From the NCBI GenBank assembly GCA_029641185.1, contig JAPWGK010000001.1, positions 136,501 to 200,500 on the forward strand: a stretch of DNA of 64,000 bases. The letters run 5' to 3'. The translations under genes were made by a program, and so were the position numbers. The stretch comes from Pseudofabraea citricarpa. Lineage: Eukaryota > Ascomycota > Leotiomycetes > Helotiales > Dermateaceae. Below, piece after piece: positions 47,869 through 60,062 of this stretch; positions within the stretch are counted from its first letter, which is position 1; each line of letters opens with the position of its first letter. The notes beneath the pieces are model-generated. The model was given only the letters and a program-made list of their open reading frames with translations. It ran no database searches and had not been told where the DNA came from.

Positions 47869-50800
47869 ACCTAAGTCTTTGGAGTTTCGATTCGCAAAAT
47901 GCTGCCGTTCATGGCAGCCTGAATTGCTCCCCGAAGCCCTTGATTATCTGACTGTTGATTCAAAGAAATCATGATTTGCAAGTGAATCTCGACTACCAAA
48001 TAAGGTTCCCTAAATAATTGGCTTCTGATTGCTTGCCTGTGAGCAAGAAACGGGTTACAAGGCCAATATGTGCCGTCAACGATCGTTTCGAACGTAGGAG
48101 GCGATTTCGCAAATTGTGAAGTTGAAGAAAGGGGTGTGAAGGATAAGCACATTTCTGTCAGTTCGGCCAAGTCTACAACGCCGGGGCTGGTTAATCAAAG
48201 TTGTTTGGCATTATTGCCCGTTGAGTTATGAGGGCCGATCTCGGGTTGTGTGTTCAGATTCGAGGGTGTTGGGTGTTGGTTCAATCAAACGGTTTGAGGG
48301 AGAAATACGTTATCATCGAAAGCTGCTTGTTTGTCAGCTATATGTTTTCCATTTTGTCTTATGTTTTTGTCGCAAGGAAAAATACTGTGGGGAGTTAAGG
48401 CTACCGGTGGCAAATTTGACTACAAAAATAATGAAAAAGTTGAAGCCAAAATTGAAGTCTTTTCTATTACTAGTCTTGGTCCTAGGCTATGAACTACTGC
48501 AGGCAAATGATGACTTAAGAACAACAGCCCTGATAGCTGTGTGAATTTGGTGAAATTGGATGATAATTCGGATAATACAATCCAGCTTTACCACAGAAGG
48601 AGAGAGATGTACCAATGTGTCATTTTGCATACGGATTCAGCATGAAGAGAGAGTAAATACGCTAATGTGGTAAGAAAAGGAGATCATGCACCTCGCTAAG
48701 GAGAAATGTAAGCGAGGAGGAACGGGGCTGATTCTACCTTTAGTCTTCACTTATTGTTTAGAGAATGAGTTTAGAGAACATAATTCACTAGAAACTCTGA
48801 ACTCAGGAACCTATGTGACAAACGAGCTGTGTTACTTGCGGTATGAACTCAAATTCCTTTTATGGGAACCAAATCTCCCACGACATTGGTTTTACATTCT
48901 CTTTCCCTATATAATCTCACCTAAAAAGCAACTACAATACTGAAGTCCAAAGCTTATTTTCTCTCAAACATCTTTCAAAGATATAACCTGAGAGAGTACA
49001 AATACTGGCTCAAAGTGATTTGTTCACAAGATTTATATTTGGGTGTACGAACCTTCCAAATTCTACTTAGGGAAAACAAAACATTATACCTGAAATTGAA
49101 ATTTAATTCTAAAAAAGGACTTGAACTCTCTAATGATAGTTTTGAGATATGGTTTCGGTTTGGGAAGATGAGGATTCTTATCCTAGACATCGAGGCGACA
49201 CCCAACTGGGGATTTGAAACACTGCGGAAGATTAGAGCAACCAAGGCTCTTCAAGTACAAGACAAGTTGTAGGTATAACTTTACCAAGATTCAACCTTCA
49301 CAGGTATCAATTTTCATATCTAAGACTGAAGTCAACACGAGAGAGTAAAAAGAACCCACCGCAAAATATGGTCAGCTTGAACCATAATCTCTCACTTATG
49401 GAAGCGTCGACGCATGTTATGTTAACCTTCCAATAAGAGAGACCAGATGCGATAATGAAAGATAACAAGGAGAAGTAAGATAACGAACGGAACAACCTCG
49501 CCTAAGGGTATGGAGAGGAAGAGGTCGAACCTTGGATTGAAAATCGACCCAAGGCCGAGTACCACCCAGCGAGCTCTAATCGGGGTGTTTGATTGACTGA
49601 TTGAACGAGTAATTCGGTATCGGAATCGTCATCATCACCGGCCGGTATCATCTAAAAGTATAAGTAATATTTCCGATAACCAAATGAGTGCTTCCTTTGA
49701 TCCTCGACCCTAGAAGTTTCCAGTGAACTGGCAGTGAACTGGCTCCCATGAACGTAGTATGAATTTGCCGACACGGCAAAGTTATTGCAGACGACGAAAA
49801 TAAGTAACGAGTCATCTGATTAACTAGAGAACTAGTTAAATCTCGTGAGTAAAGTGCTTATGTTCAACTCCCAAATTCTAATACCAGCAACGAGACAATT
49901 TCACCTGCCTTGAGCGAGCGGCTGCCCAGCGATAACCCCGCGGTGACAGGCCTGATTTTCATCATTTGTGTGAATGCGCTGCCGTAAGGCCAATGATTTA
50001 AGTGGCCAGTACTTCCGTGTGTTGTAAATCTCACTCGCGCTTAAAAAGTGGTCGCTTCTCGATTGGTTGCTACTCAAACCAACACCACTAGAAACATATT
50101 TTGGTTTCGACTCGAAGACCCGAAATATATCACGATTGTGAAAGTATTTCTCTACCAGCTAGTATGGTTTCTTGCTTTTATAACTTAAGTGTAAGGACGT
50201 CCCGGTGCAGTCATTTGGGTCATTTAGGTAACTAATTATAAATTGATAAAGAGCGCGATAGATCACCTTTTCGGGGTTTAGCTACTGTTGAATCAGGTGA
50301 CTAAGGTGAATAACCACTTCCATATAAGCTCACGGATCCTTACGATCCTCCAGAATACAACAACTATTACCAACCCGATTCAAGTACGCATACTCAGTGA
50401 ATCCCACTGACTCTGCGTGGAATCCTAGGTAATCACCCTCGATCACCTTATACTGCATTGGGCAGTACTGGTGTATCGACAGCTACACATTTAAGGAGTA
50501 TCTAACTTCGAAGTCAGCATTTGAATTTCTCTGGCGGCTACCTGCCAGTATTAAAGTTATTTCATAATCTTGTAGAAATTTAAAATACTTTCCTGGTGTT
50601 CGAATATTTTTGCCTGATTTAGGCCGGATTTCGGTACCTAGTTTTGAAACCCCACAATCCCACAATCCCAACCCACCGAATCCAAGAAAGCTCTTACTTC
50701 TCACAGTATCTGCACTCCGGATTGTGGGCTGAAGAGATGGCGAGCATGATAAGCTAATCAGGTCATGGCCTACGTATTCAGCTAAGACATTGCTGAATGG

Positions 50801-51841
50801 AGGCGAAGCGATCTGCATTAATTCTCGCCAAGCAGAAGACGGCTGCGACGGCCTCAAAATTGTAACCGATGGTGAACCAGTTTAGTAAAGATCTAACGGG
50901 AGATATATTTTTTCTCCCGATGTTTCGTGGAAGTCTGAATCCTAACTTCATAAGCACAATTTGGAAGAGTACAGGCCGCCTGCGACGCCGGCAAAATAAC
51001 TTTCCAATTACTGGCACATGCAACGTATGAGATTGGAAAATTGCAACAAACACGCGACGAATTTTGTGCCTAGTGCCTAATCATGATCTTGAGATTCTCA
51101 TGCCCCTGTCTCTGTGCTGTCACATATCGAGTTGTCCCCTGGCAACACCAATTTCCTGCACTCGAAGACCCAGAAATCAAGGCAGTAAGCGAGCTCACTG
51201 ATGTGGCATCTTGTGGCTCAATTACCCGCTTAGCCAATGAGCCACGGTAAACAGCGCCGAGCCACATCTCTCCCCTGATATTGTGCGTCATAGCAGTTTC
51301 TACATCGGCAGATGCTTGTAAAAATGAGCTTAAAGATGACGTTAAGGAGGAATGCCCGTGGTCGGCAACGACGAAAAATGTCAAAGCTTGTTTCCCCATA
51401 ACGAACTCAGGGTCTTCTTGACGGGCGGACGCGGTCTAGCCCGTGAAGAAACTGGATGAACTGCGGAAATATGGATCAGGAGGAATCACCAGCCCTATCA
51501 AGCGTGGCCAATCTTGTTTATGAGCCACACTGTTGGAGCGTACCGACACAGGGGACGGCAACAAATAGAAAAAAAGCCTCTGACGCGAATCGCCCAGGTG
51601 ATTTGTAGGATCAGCTAATTCACATTCCCACATTCCTTGCTTTTGTGCCACACGTTGGTGTAGATCGATTAGGAGCGTCATTTTGAAACGAACTTGTAGA
51701 TAAGTACCTCGACCTCGCTCGTTCGTGTTCGTCTTTTTCTTCAGTCAAGCATTCACTCCTCGCCTACTTACAAGTGCCATTCGCTCTCGCATATTATCAT
51801 TCTCCCTACAACAAACAGCACCCTCGAGCCAACTTTTCACA
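47869..51841. other. Gene-poor, AT-rich 4-kb region
   Basis: No gene can be supported across nearly 4 kb. Two places look like gene remains or unpredicted exons: a minus-strand open frame 48170-47871 preceded by an intron-acceptor-like CTGATTAACCAG-type sequence, and a minus-strand frame 51681-51070 broken by one TAG. The rest is AT-rich with short frames only and no recognisable transposon protein or long repeat. Confidence 0.45.
51070..51681 (-). other. Possible gene remnant: 203-codon frame broken by one TAG
   Basis: Two open stretches, 51681-51436 and 51399-51070, lie in the same minus-strand frame and are separated by a single TAG at 51438-51436 and a 12-codon gap that is itself open. 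The downstream half reads like a folded protein (ALTFFVVADHGHSS, then MWLGAVYRGSLAKR). I do not recognise it. It may be a decayed gene, an exon set with an intron I could not place, or chance. Confidence 0.25.
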
Positions 51842-52610
51842 ATGGCAGTTTTCCACCATGTCGGCACCTTCTTGCTCTTCGCAGCTTCGATCCTTCTCTT
51901 GATCACCTCCATCTCATCGCCTGTCATCAATGACATTGGTATCATGCGAGTCAGATTGGCCAACACCACCGCGTCGCGTAATTCAGTCGTTACATTTGGT
52001 TCTTTCGGCCACTGCGTCCTCAATGCCTATGAGTAAGTTGCAGCCTTTGCCATCCTTTGAAAACATAAACTAACATGAAGATAGGTCTGGCAGTGACTAT
52101 TGCTCCGGCAGCCACATCGGTTACAACCCTGCCAACATTATGGAGGATGTTGATAACACCGACTTCAGCGGTGCCGCATTCCAAACCACTCGAGGCCTGA
52201 CTCGCGTTATGGTTCTACATCCCGTTGCTGCTGTCCTTGCCTTCGTCGCATTCCTCCTTGCCGCTGGCTCAGGTATCTTCGGATCCTTGATGGCATCATT
52301 CTTTTCAGCTTTGGCATGGATCGTTACCGTTGTTGTGATGGCAACCGACTTTGCGCTATTTGGCATAATCAAGAACCACGTCAATGACGATGACTCTGGA
52401 AGCCATGCTTTCTACAGTGTCGGCATGTGGACTGTTCTTGCGGCTATGATCTTGCTCTTCTTCGCAACCTTCATTGTCCTCTTCAGCTGCTTCTCGGCTC
52501 GCAAAGCTAAGCGCAATGCTCACCACAACTCCAAGGCTGTCGATGCCGGCTACGCACATGGAACCACCACTACTCGCAGACACTTCTGGCAGCGAAGAAC
52601 CCGCTACTAG
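51842..52610 (+). CDS. SUR7/PalI-family four-helix membrane protein
   Basis: Exons 51842-52032 and 52085-52610, with a 52-nt intron, give 238 residues. Four membrane segments: one right at the start (HVGTFLLFAASILLLITSI), then two close together (around VLAFVAFLLAAGSGIFG and LAWIVTVVVMATDFALFG) and a last one (MWTVLAAMILLFFATFIVLF). The first extracellular loop has the claudin-like pattern FGSFGHCVLN followed by YC, the cysteine pair shared by SUR7 and PalI/Rim9 proteins. Members sit in plasma-membrane eisosome/MCC patches or sense ambient pH. The C-terminal tail is short, so the protein looks like a SUR7-type member and not a full PalI with its long cytosolic tail. The function of this copy is unknown. 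Confidence 0.88.
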
Positions 52611-53506
52611 ATGCTTCTCTTAGGAGATAGATGATTGAGCGACAACGATTGATGGAAGCATATTTTCTTTTTGTCCTGATTGGGAGCGAGCGGGAGTTTT
52701 GATACGTGGATCATGAATTTGTTACGTTTCATTTGCAGATTGGCATACCCCATTTGTTTTGCGCTTTTGCATTCCCAAAGATACCATACAGATGCGATGA
52801 GCTTTAGCTCAATTAATAGTCCTTGTACTTTGTACAATATCAAAATGAAAACCAATATTGAAGAAAACATCGAGTTAATTTTTCCTGATTGTGTATCTTA
52901 TTATTTAGCCGAATACAAATATCTTTAATATCTACTTTATAAGTCACTAATAAGTTCCACTTTGGGTTCTGTCCTTGCATATATTCTCTGACTTGATTTT
53001 AGTTGAAGGTATTGGCTTTAGTTATAATGTTGATGGATCTCCCTAGTGATCAAACCATCTCAATAGTAATCACTTTCAGCTAAAATCTTGGATCACCATA
53101 TCGAACCTTTCACCTACTATTCGTTCTACTCGAGCTCATTTAGCGGGTTGCTGTAACTAATGAGGATAATATGTATATTGTTTCGGCCACGTCCACTGTC
53201 ATCAATAGATACTTTCGTCAAGTTGCTCTATGATGACTACTGATGAGAAGTTCAATTTCAAACCCTGGTAACTCAGTGTCGTATCTGATAGGTTAAAAAA
53301 TGCTTCTGCGTCGCCAACAGGAGACATATCACCGAATTATCTTAAGCAACAGCAGCAACGCCATGTTGCCAAGATATTTTTGGAAACGATCTTGTCGTGT
53401 GGTGGCATCATTTTCTCCTGGGTTCTGATTAAGAAATCGCAGCCAACAGAAAATCACTCAATGAGGCTCGGGTTGATGCACGGCTGACGCGAGGTGTGAT
53501 GGTGTA

Positions 53507-53885
53507 CAGCACCCCCCCCAACATCGGTAACACTTCCTGATTTATAGCTTGGCGAAGCTAACGAGAACGAGATATCTTGTTATGCCGCCCTTCTAAGGCT
53601 AGTTAGTAAGCGTACCTGCTGTTTCTTATTATTACTTGATTTAATCAACTACTTAGAAAAGAAACGTTTAGCTTATAAATATTATCATTTATATTATTCT
53701 ATTAATAGGCTTTAAGACTTTTATTATGATTCACGTGTAATTTAAAATCGTAACAATATCTAGTATATTTTCGCTTACTGTGAAGATAAAGCAGCATAGA
53801 CTCGTTCCCTTGATCAGTTAGTTCTGCCAAGATCCGAATTCAAAAGTGTTACCGATGCTGGGGGGGGGGGGGGGGGGGGGTGCTG
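53507..53885. mobile_element. MITE-like element with terminal inverted repeats and TA duplication
   Basis: The left end 53507-53535 (CAGCACC..CATCGGTAACACTT) is repeated in inverted orientation at 53844-53885. Both ends are flanked by TA (53505-53506 and 53886-53887), the target duplication made by Tc1/mariner/pogo-type transposases. The 379-bp interior is AT-rich and non-coding, so the element would depend on a transposase elsewhere. The arms match apart from one A/G difference and the homopolymer inside them, which is 8 C on the left and 21 G on the right. The flanks read GTAC on both sides, so the exact terminus could shift by two bases. No second copy was seen in the window. Confidence 0.7.
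53860..53880 (+). repeat. Homopolymer run of 21 G
   Basis: Uninterrupted G run inside the right inverted repeat of the MITE-like element; the partner arm has 8. Confidence 0.9.
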
Positions 53886-54233
53886 TACGCCCAGCTCTGC
53901 AGACAAGTCAGCCCGATCAGCTTTCGGATTCTGGAACCGGCCAATCAAGTTAGAAAATGATGCGTGGTGAGGCTTGGTGGTGCACCCACTCGGAGAGGAG
54001 CAAAATTGCGATCTTGGCTATGCTTTCACAATCGGATTGTGGTTTTGGCCAATAGAATGAGGCGGCTCTAACTGCAAAGCTGGGCGTGCCAAGATGACAA
54101 CCTTTGTTGCTCAGCCATGGAAGAGAGTTATAAGGCAAGCCAGTTTCCGCTAGGAAGTTAGGGCATCATATTCAAACTCTCCAATCTTTAACACTTCCTT
54201 CTTTCACACTTGAAGAATCTGCACACTTGCACC

Positions 54234-57200
54234 ATGAGCCTTGTACGGAAGCGTAAGCATCAGCTCGACTGGGCCGCTCACGAGGCTGCGATACGAAAGT
54301 TGTATCTGGAAGAAGACAAGCCACTCAAAAGCCTTATGAAAATTATGCTAGAGGAGCACAGTTTTGATGCTAGGTAAAGGGCTTTTTTAGATTTAATTAA
54401 ATCCTGAGTCTGTGACGATGGCTAATACTTCTGCCCACAGCAAGTCTCAATACGAAACTCAATTCAAGAAATGGAGATTTCCCAAGAATATGAAGCGCAG
54501 CGATTGGGAATACATTTATCGGAAAATTCACAAGCGGAAACGCATCGGACTAGACAGCGTGGTTATGTTCTACTGCAAGTTGGTTCCAGAGCAGAAGCTG
54601 AAGAAGGAGCTCGCACGAAATATAGTTGCTTCTCAGAAATTCAAATTTGGTAAGCTTTAGAACAAACACAACTACCAGAACACTATATCTGACTTTCGAA
54701 CAGATGTTGAAACTCTCCCTGAATACCCCCAAGGCATTTTCGTGATGACGCCAGCTGCATTAGAATTTGATGGCTTCCGGATAGATAATCTTCCTTGGCA
54801 TAACTTTCAAGAAGCAATCAAACCATTGTGTAGGTCAACTCAAGCCATTTAAATTCCAATTGCACTATTGTTTTAACGGGAATATCTAGCGAATACGACA
54901 CATTATCGATCTTTGGCCAGTCTTGAGTTTTTGGATTATGAATACAATCCACCCTCACCATCTTTGCCTTCATATGAGCTTGATGTCGAAGACGAAATCC
55001 AAAATATTTGGTGCGTACATTACTTCAACTCAAATTATGGCTCCCAGTCCGGATTTCCAGTCCAACGAGCTACAAGCTCTTGTGCTTTTGGCCCTTTGAA
55101 GCAGATGTACAATCGTTTAAGCTACCCGGAAGAGCCGACTCCTTTCCAACCAGCACAGATTTCAAGCGATCTAGATCATGGATCAAGCTCAGAGCAACAT
55201 CTGATCAACTGTATCATCTACAGGGTCACCAACAACTTGGGTCTATCAGATGGTTATGAGGGAAGGGACAAGATATGGGAATGGATAATCGATCACCTTT
55301 CAGATCCGCTACTAGATGCCTTAATTTCAAGCAAACTCCCTACTGCCGAGGCATTTCTTGAACAAGTTCTTCGCCGTGCACTCTTATCAGGAAATATAGG
55401 CCTTGCACGCAAGTTACTATACGAGAAGCATGAACTGCAACAGATCTTAGCGATAGTAGAATGGAGTGAAGGGGATTTGATTGATAATTTAGTGGTTGAA
55501 GGAAACATTGAGGTAATCCGGCTTGTGCTCGAAGTAAAGAAAAAACATCTTCATGAGTCACCCCCTAATATGCTATTATCTAGAGCAAGAAATGGAGCAG
55601 TTGCTAAACTTCTGCTAGACTACGGAATTGGAGTCAACATACAATGTCCATTCATAACATATGGAACTTATATTGCCAACGGCGGATTTGGCACCCCCCT
55701 TTGCTTCGCAGCACTATATGGTAGGATAGATGTCATGGAAGTTCTTTTGGAAAATAATGCAGATGCCAACTTACCTGCTACCGTGGATAAAAACGAATTG
55801 GAGTGTTTTCAGGTGGCGCCACTAATAGCGGCACTACATTATAAGAATGACAATGACCCGGACTATGGTGTCAAGGTCTTAAACGATATCGTGGAGCTTC
55901 TAATAAGGGCCGGAGCAGATGTGAATGCTATAACTTGGATCACAAACGATTCCTGTTTTTTGACACTTCTTCAATTTGCCGTGCGGCACAGCTCGTTGGG
56001 CATGGTTGATTTACTACTCAACGCTGGTGCCCATCCCAATTTAATGCATCATTCATGCAATTCCACGGCTTTGGATTATAGTTTAAAAGCAGGAAATATA
56101 GGAATGGCCGAGATTCTTCTTGCTAAAGGGGCAAGTCCTACCGGCAAATCTCTTCTGATCGCTGTTAGATGCAAGCAAATTAAAATGGCTCAAGTACTTC
56201 TTCAAGCAGGAGCAAGTCTCTCGCATGAAACACTTATGGCCGCAGTTGAAAGCGAACAGATCAAGATGGTTCAGTTACTTTTGGCTGCCGGGGCAGATTT
56301 CAACACAACAGTAACGAATAGCTTTGGTCTTTCAATCATGGAAACTGCGCTAGCGTCTGGAACTGAGAGTCTCGTTGCAATCTTACTCAGAAAAGCTGGC
56401 GTCAACGAACCTTCTCATCTGGGTCAATCTACACTAAAAGGCCAACTGCGTTATCTGATCTCGCGTCACAACATCAATGGTGTCTGTAGGATTCTTCGTT
56501 CATCTATCTTGATTGAACCTACAGCAGAATGGTCAGACACATTTAAAGAAGCAACGAGTCATGGAAACGCCGATATTCTTCGACTTCTTGTAGAAGAAGG
56601 AGTAAATGTCAATGTGCCTTGTTCTGGAGGGCCTGAAGATACAATACTCAGTCACGCAATCATCAAGTTTCCTTCACTTGAGGTAGTAGCAATTATCCTT
56701 GAGGCCGGTGCAGATGTGAACGCAAGTATCATGGACGACGGAATTATGACTACTCCTTTACACTATGCTATGAGCCGGTTATACTATGACACGGACCACT
56801 CCTACCCAGACAGGGATTCGGTGTCTCTAATATATCTCGAACTGGCTCACGTTCTACTGGAAAAGGGTGCCAATCCGAATTTAATCCCGACCGAACTGAC
56901 TCACCTTCCACTGGAAAAGCGTGCCAATCTGAATTTATGGGCAAAAGCCACTTGTTTAGAAAGTGCGTTTCCTAGATTTCACTATAATCAAAGCGAGAAA
57001 GAGGTTTTTGGCCTGGTGAAACTTTTATTGGACAAAGGTGCTGATGTCAATCTCTCAGCTTCTTCTGAGAACCGGAGTGCTTTGACACGTGCAATTGAAT
57101 GTGGCTTTCTGAGTATTGCAGAACTTTTGCTCCAACATGGAGCACTTGTCAATCCGCCTGATTCTTATGCAGACACTCCTTTACAAACTGCTATCAAGAG

Positions 57201-57789
57201 GCATGACATCCTCAACAGTTGGGATCTTGTAGAAGCACTCCTTGAAAATGGAGCAGATGTGAATGCTCCTCCAAATCCAACATGGGGTAAGACTGCACTT
57301 CAACTGGCTGCCTCTTTAAAGAAAGAACATCAGCACTTTGTGGAACGCTTGATCGTCCTCGGAGCCAATGTAAATGCACCTGCTGGTACTAGGTATGGCA
57401 TCACAGCACTTCAAGGAGCAGCTGAAAAAGGTCACATGGAAATTGTAAAACTGCTTCTGAGAAATAGAGCAGATGTCAACGCACCTCCAGCAGAAGAGGC
57501 CGGCTTCACAGCACTTCAAGCAGCTGCAATGAAAGGCCATATGGAAATCTTATATCTACTTCTCAAACATGGAGCAGATGTCAATGACCCAGGTTCAGCG
57601 GATGAATATGGCAGGACGGCACTCGAGGGTGCCGCAGAATGGGGAAGGCTTGATATCGTACAATTGCTTATAAACCAAGGGGCAGATAGTCATTTACCAG
57701 GCAGTCAAAGGTATCGAGTAGCTGAGGAGTATGCAAGGGAAAGGGGACATTTTGCAGTCGCGAGGCTTTTGAAGTCACATTTTGAGTGA
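54234..57789 (+). CDS. Clr5-domain ankyrin-repeat protein
   Basis: Exons 54234-54373, 54441-54649, 54704-54829 and 54890-57789; phases match and give 1,124 residues. The N-terminus has a Clr5 domain at about 12-66 (LDWAAHEAAIRKLYLEED, then YETQFKKWRFPKNMK, read across the first intron), a short DNA-binding-like fold found at the front of many Pezizomycotina proteins. A linker of about 300 residues follows. From about residue 395 to the end there are many ankyrin repeats, with clear units such as GADVNAP and TALQAAAMKGHMEI, more regular toward the C-terminus. Such proteins resemble the effector-plus-repeat layout of fungal NLR-like and silencing-related families, but there is no NACHT or NB-ARC domain here. 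The function is unknown; ankyrin repeats indicate a protein-binding role. Confidence 0.9.
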
Positions 57790-58667
57790 GGGAACGGTCG
57801 ATTTATTTGTTGAAAGCAAATTGCTCGGAGTCTAATGACTTTCTTTTCTTTGCCATTTATCTAATTTTGAGAGCTCTTCAGCTTTGAATCAAATTTGGAC
57901 CTTTTCCTACTTCTCTCTTGTATTTCTTTCGCAAGAAGTGGGTAGGGTACGCAAGCAGAGAGGTAACAAAGCTGGGGAACAGTCAGTCGCTTAATTTCGA
58001 AGAATCAATATTTCTCATGCAAACAATAAGTTTACAAGAACGAGAAGTGGAAGAACTGAGATAGCAGAGAAACTCCTTAATTAGACCCATATCATACAGA
58101 AACACCAATGCAAGCAATGCTACCTGTCGCTTATATGCGGAATAGTTTAACTTCTCGATAGCCCCGCTCTCTTTTTCGGCGATTCGACATGAGCTCCGAA
58201 AGTTTTCGGTCTTGTGATTTTAGAGTTTTGGGTAGGCTATAACATCTCGATGGGTATGGAGGACCGGGATCACAAGTTATCCGGAGTCATTCTGCGGCAT
58301 ATAGCTGTTGTACGCTCTGCTACCCCTGGCAATAAATCCATTTTGAATCTATATCAGAAGTATTATGCACAGAGTTTGTGGGGCTTTTGCACTTTTCTTT
58401 CTATTCCCTCGGCGATATTTGCTTTTCTAGACTATAGGTAGGGTATAATAAAGCTAAGGTCTAAGTGGCGCACTGTACAAACGTTACATGGCAATAGTTA
58501 TGAAGCGAAAACATACGACTTTATTTTGGAAGCGGACCGGAAGACCTCCTTCCCGACATTTCTGTGTGCATATTCTATAAAACAGGATATTCTCTCTAGA
58601 TTATGGAAAAATGTTCTCATCACAGCCAATTTCAAGCCGTATCCCATTCTGAACAGAATCCGCCATA
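57790..58667. other. Intergenic region before the polytopic membrane protein gene
   Basis: About 0.9 kb. A 75-codon frame (58214-58441) has a hydrophobic end but no phase-compatible junction to the next gene that I could find. Confidence 0.45.
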
Positions 58668-59417
58668 ATGTGGGAACGCTCAGTGGAAGTATACACGCTC
58701 GACAAGTATCCGCTTCTGATATCCTCGGCGGTGACGTTCTTTCTCGGATTTTGGATATACATCTGGACTTTCAAAATCATCCTGACGCAGAACACAAGTC
58801 CAATACCGTTCTGGATGCACACATTCTACCTAGCACACGACAGCACGTGGGCGGTTCGCAGCCTGATGGGGGCAGCAGAACACGATTGGCATTGGTATCT
58901 CGTCGGTAGCTCGGTTGCTCTATTCGGATGGACAACCCTTGAGCTAATCAGCATCTACAAATGTATCACGCATGCAGAACACCGGCAGGAGATCTGGGGA
59001 CTGTATCGTCCGCTGAACAAAGGCCCGGTGACAAAGAGGGATGCTTGGTTCAGTGCTCTGAAGCAAACTGCTGGCTTCTACTGCTGCGTCAACCTCGCCA
59101 TTACCTTCTTTGCATCCGATGCACCCATGTATGACTGGTTCATCTTTACGAATATCGTGCTTGCCTGGGGCCCGAATGAGCTCTGGAGAAGACGTAACTC
59201 TAGGGAATGTGTTACTGTTGGCTATGTTATGGTCACTGTCCTTACTTCAATCAACTCTTTTGCTCCTTGGAATATGTGGGCCCTCGCATTCCCTGACCTG
59301 TATAAGACTTTTTGGTTCAGTGCTACAGGGATTGTTACTTTGGCTATTAATCTGGCCAATTTGAAGACCATCATGGATTTGCCAGCGAAGGCACCCAAGA
59401 GGGGGAAGTTGACGTAG
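58668..59417 (+). CDS. Uncharacterised polytopic membrane protein
   Basis: Intronless, 249 residues. I do not recognise a named family, although the look is of a conserved fungal membrane protein. About seven hydrophobic segments are spaced evenly, the first at YPLLISSAVTFFLGFWIYIW. The most striking part is between segments two and three: FWMHTFYLAHDSTWAVRSL followed by EHDWHWYLVG, dense in His, Asp, Glu and Trp and lying near the membrane, which could be a metal or substrate site. Small seven-helix fungal proteins with buried acidic residues include terpene cyclases of meroterpenoid pathways; I see no specific motif of those, and no pathway partners are near. The C-terminus is Lys-rich (KAPKRGK). 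The start at 58668 is the first Met before the first membrane segment. Confidence 0.75.
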   Translation: MWERSVEVYTLDKYPLLISSAVTFFLGFWIYIWTFKIILTQNTSPIPFWMHTFYLAHDSTWAVRSLMGAAEHDWHWYLVGSSVALFGWTTLELISIYKCITHAEHRQEIWGLYRPLNKGPVTKRDAWFSALKQTAGFYCCVNLAITFFASDAPMYDWFIFTNIVLAWGPNELWRRRNSRECVTVGYVMVTVLTSINSFAPWNMWALAFPDLYKTFWFSATGIVTLAINLANLKTIMDLPAKAPKRGKLT

Positions 59418-60062
59418 GAGAAAATTGATGGAGGGGTGATGGTAGAGAGGAATGAGCCGGAATTAGATTTGCTAGGTGGAGTGAGAGGCATGGAGTTGGG
59501 CTGGAGTGTTTGAAAATAAGAACGTATTCAGCTGACAAGGAGAAAACGAGTAGAAACGTAGATAATTCGAATTCTTGACAGGCCGCAGCTTAAAATCCAA
59601 CTGAGAACAAAGAATTTCACAAAAGTTGAGAAATTATGAAACTTCTATATGTGAGACGAGAATACCATGTCATTAAATCATGAAAGTCTTGTCAATCGAA
59701 TATCCATTTTTCGTTCGCTGTAACACGACTAAGTTAAGCGACAACACGGCTGTATGCTCAGATGTGCACATAGAGCTACCAATGAGGAATGTTACACTGC
59801 ACTTTCAAACAAGAAGGGAAAAGAAACCAGATTCAGTACAACTTCAGTTCTTGCTAGTTGATCAAGGGATATATGAAGCCACTCAGAGCAGCTGACAATC
59901 ACAAGCGACGAAACTCGAAACTCGGGGTAAAGTAATAACAGCATCTGATTTTACTACCTGGGAAAGACCATATCAAGATCTCCCAACGACAATTTTTTCT
60001 TCCCATAAATTTCCTTCCTTCCAAACAGGGTATCGAAAAAAAAAAAAAACTCAACTCCAATC
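59418..60062. other. Convergent intergenic region
   Basis: 645 bases between two stop codons; a short A run at about 60,039-60,050. No gene seen. Confidence 0.5.

Larger units (their letters stand above)
52611..54233. other. AT-rich intergenic region with one MITE-like element
   Basis: 1.6 kb without a gene. It contains the inverted-repeat element at 53507-53885. The remainder is AT-rich with no open frame of note. Confidence 0.5.
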
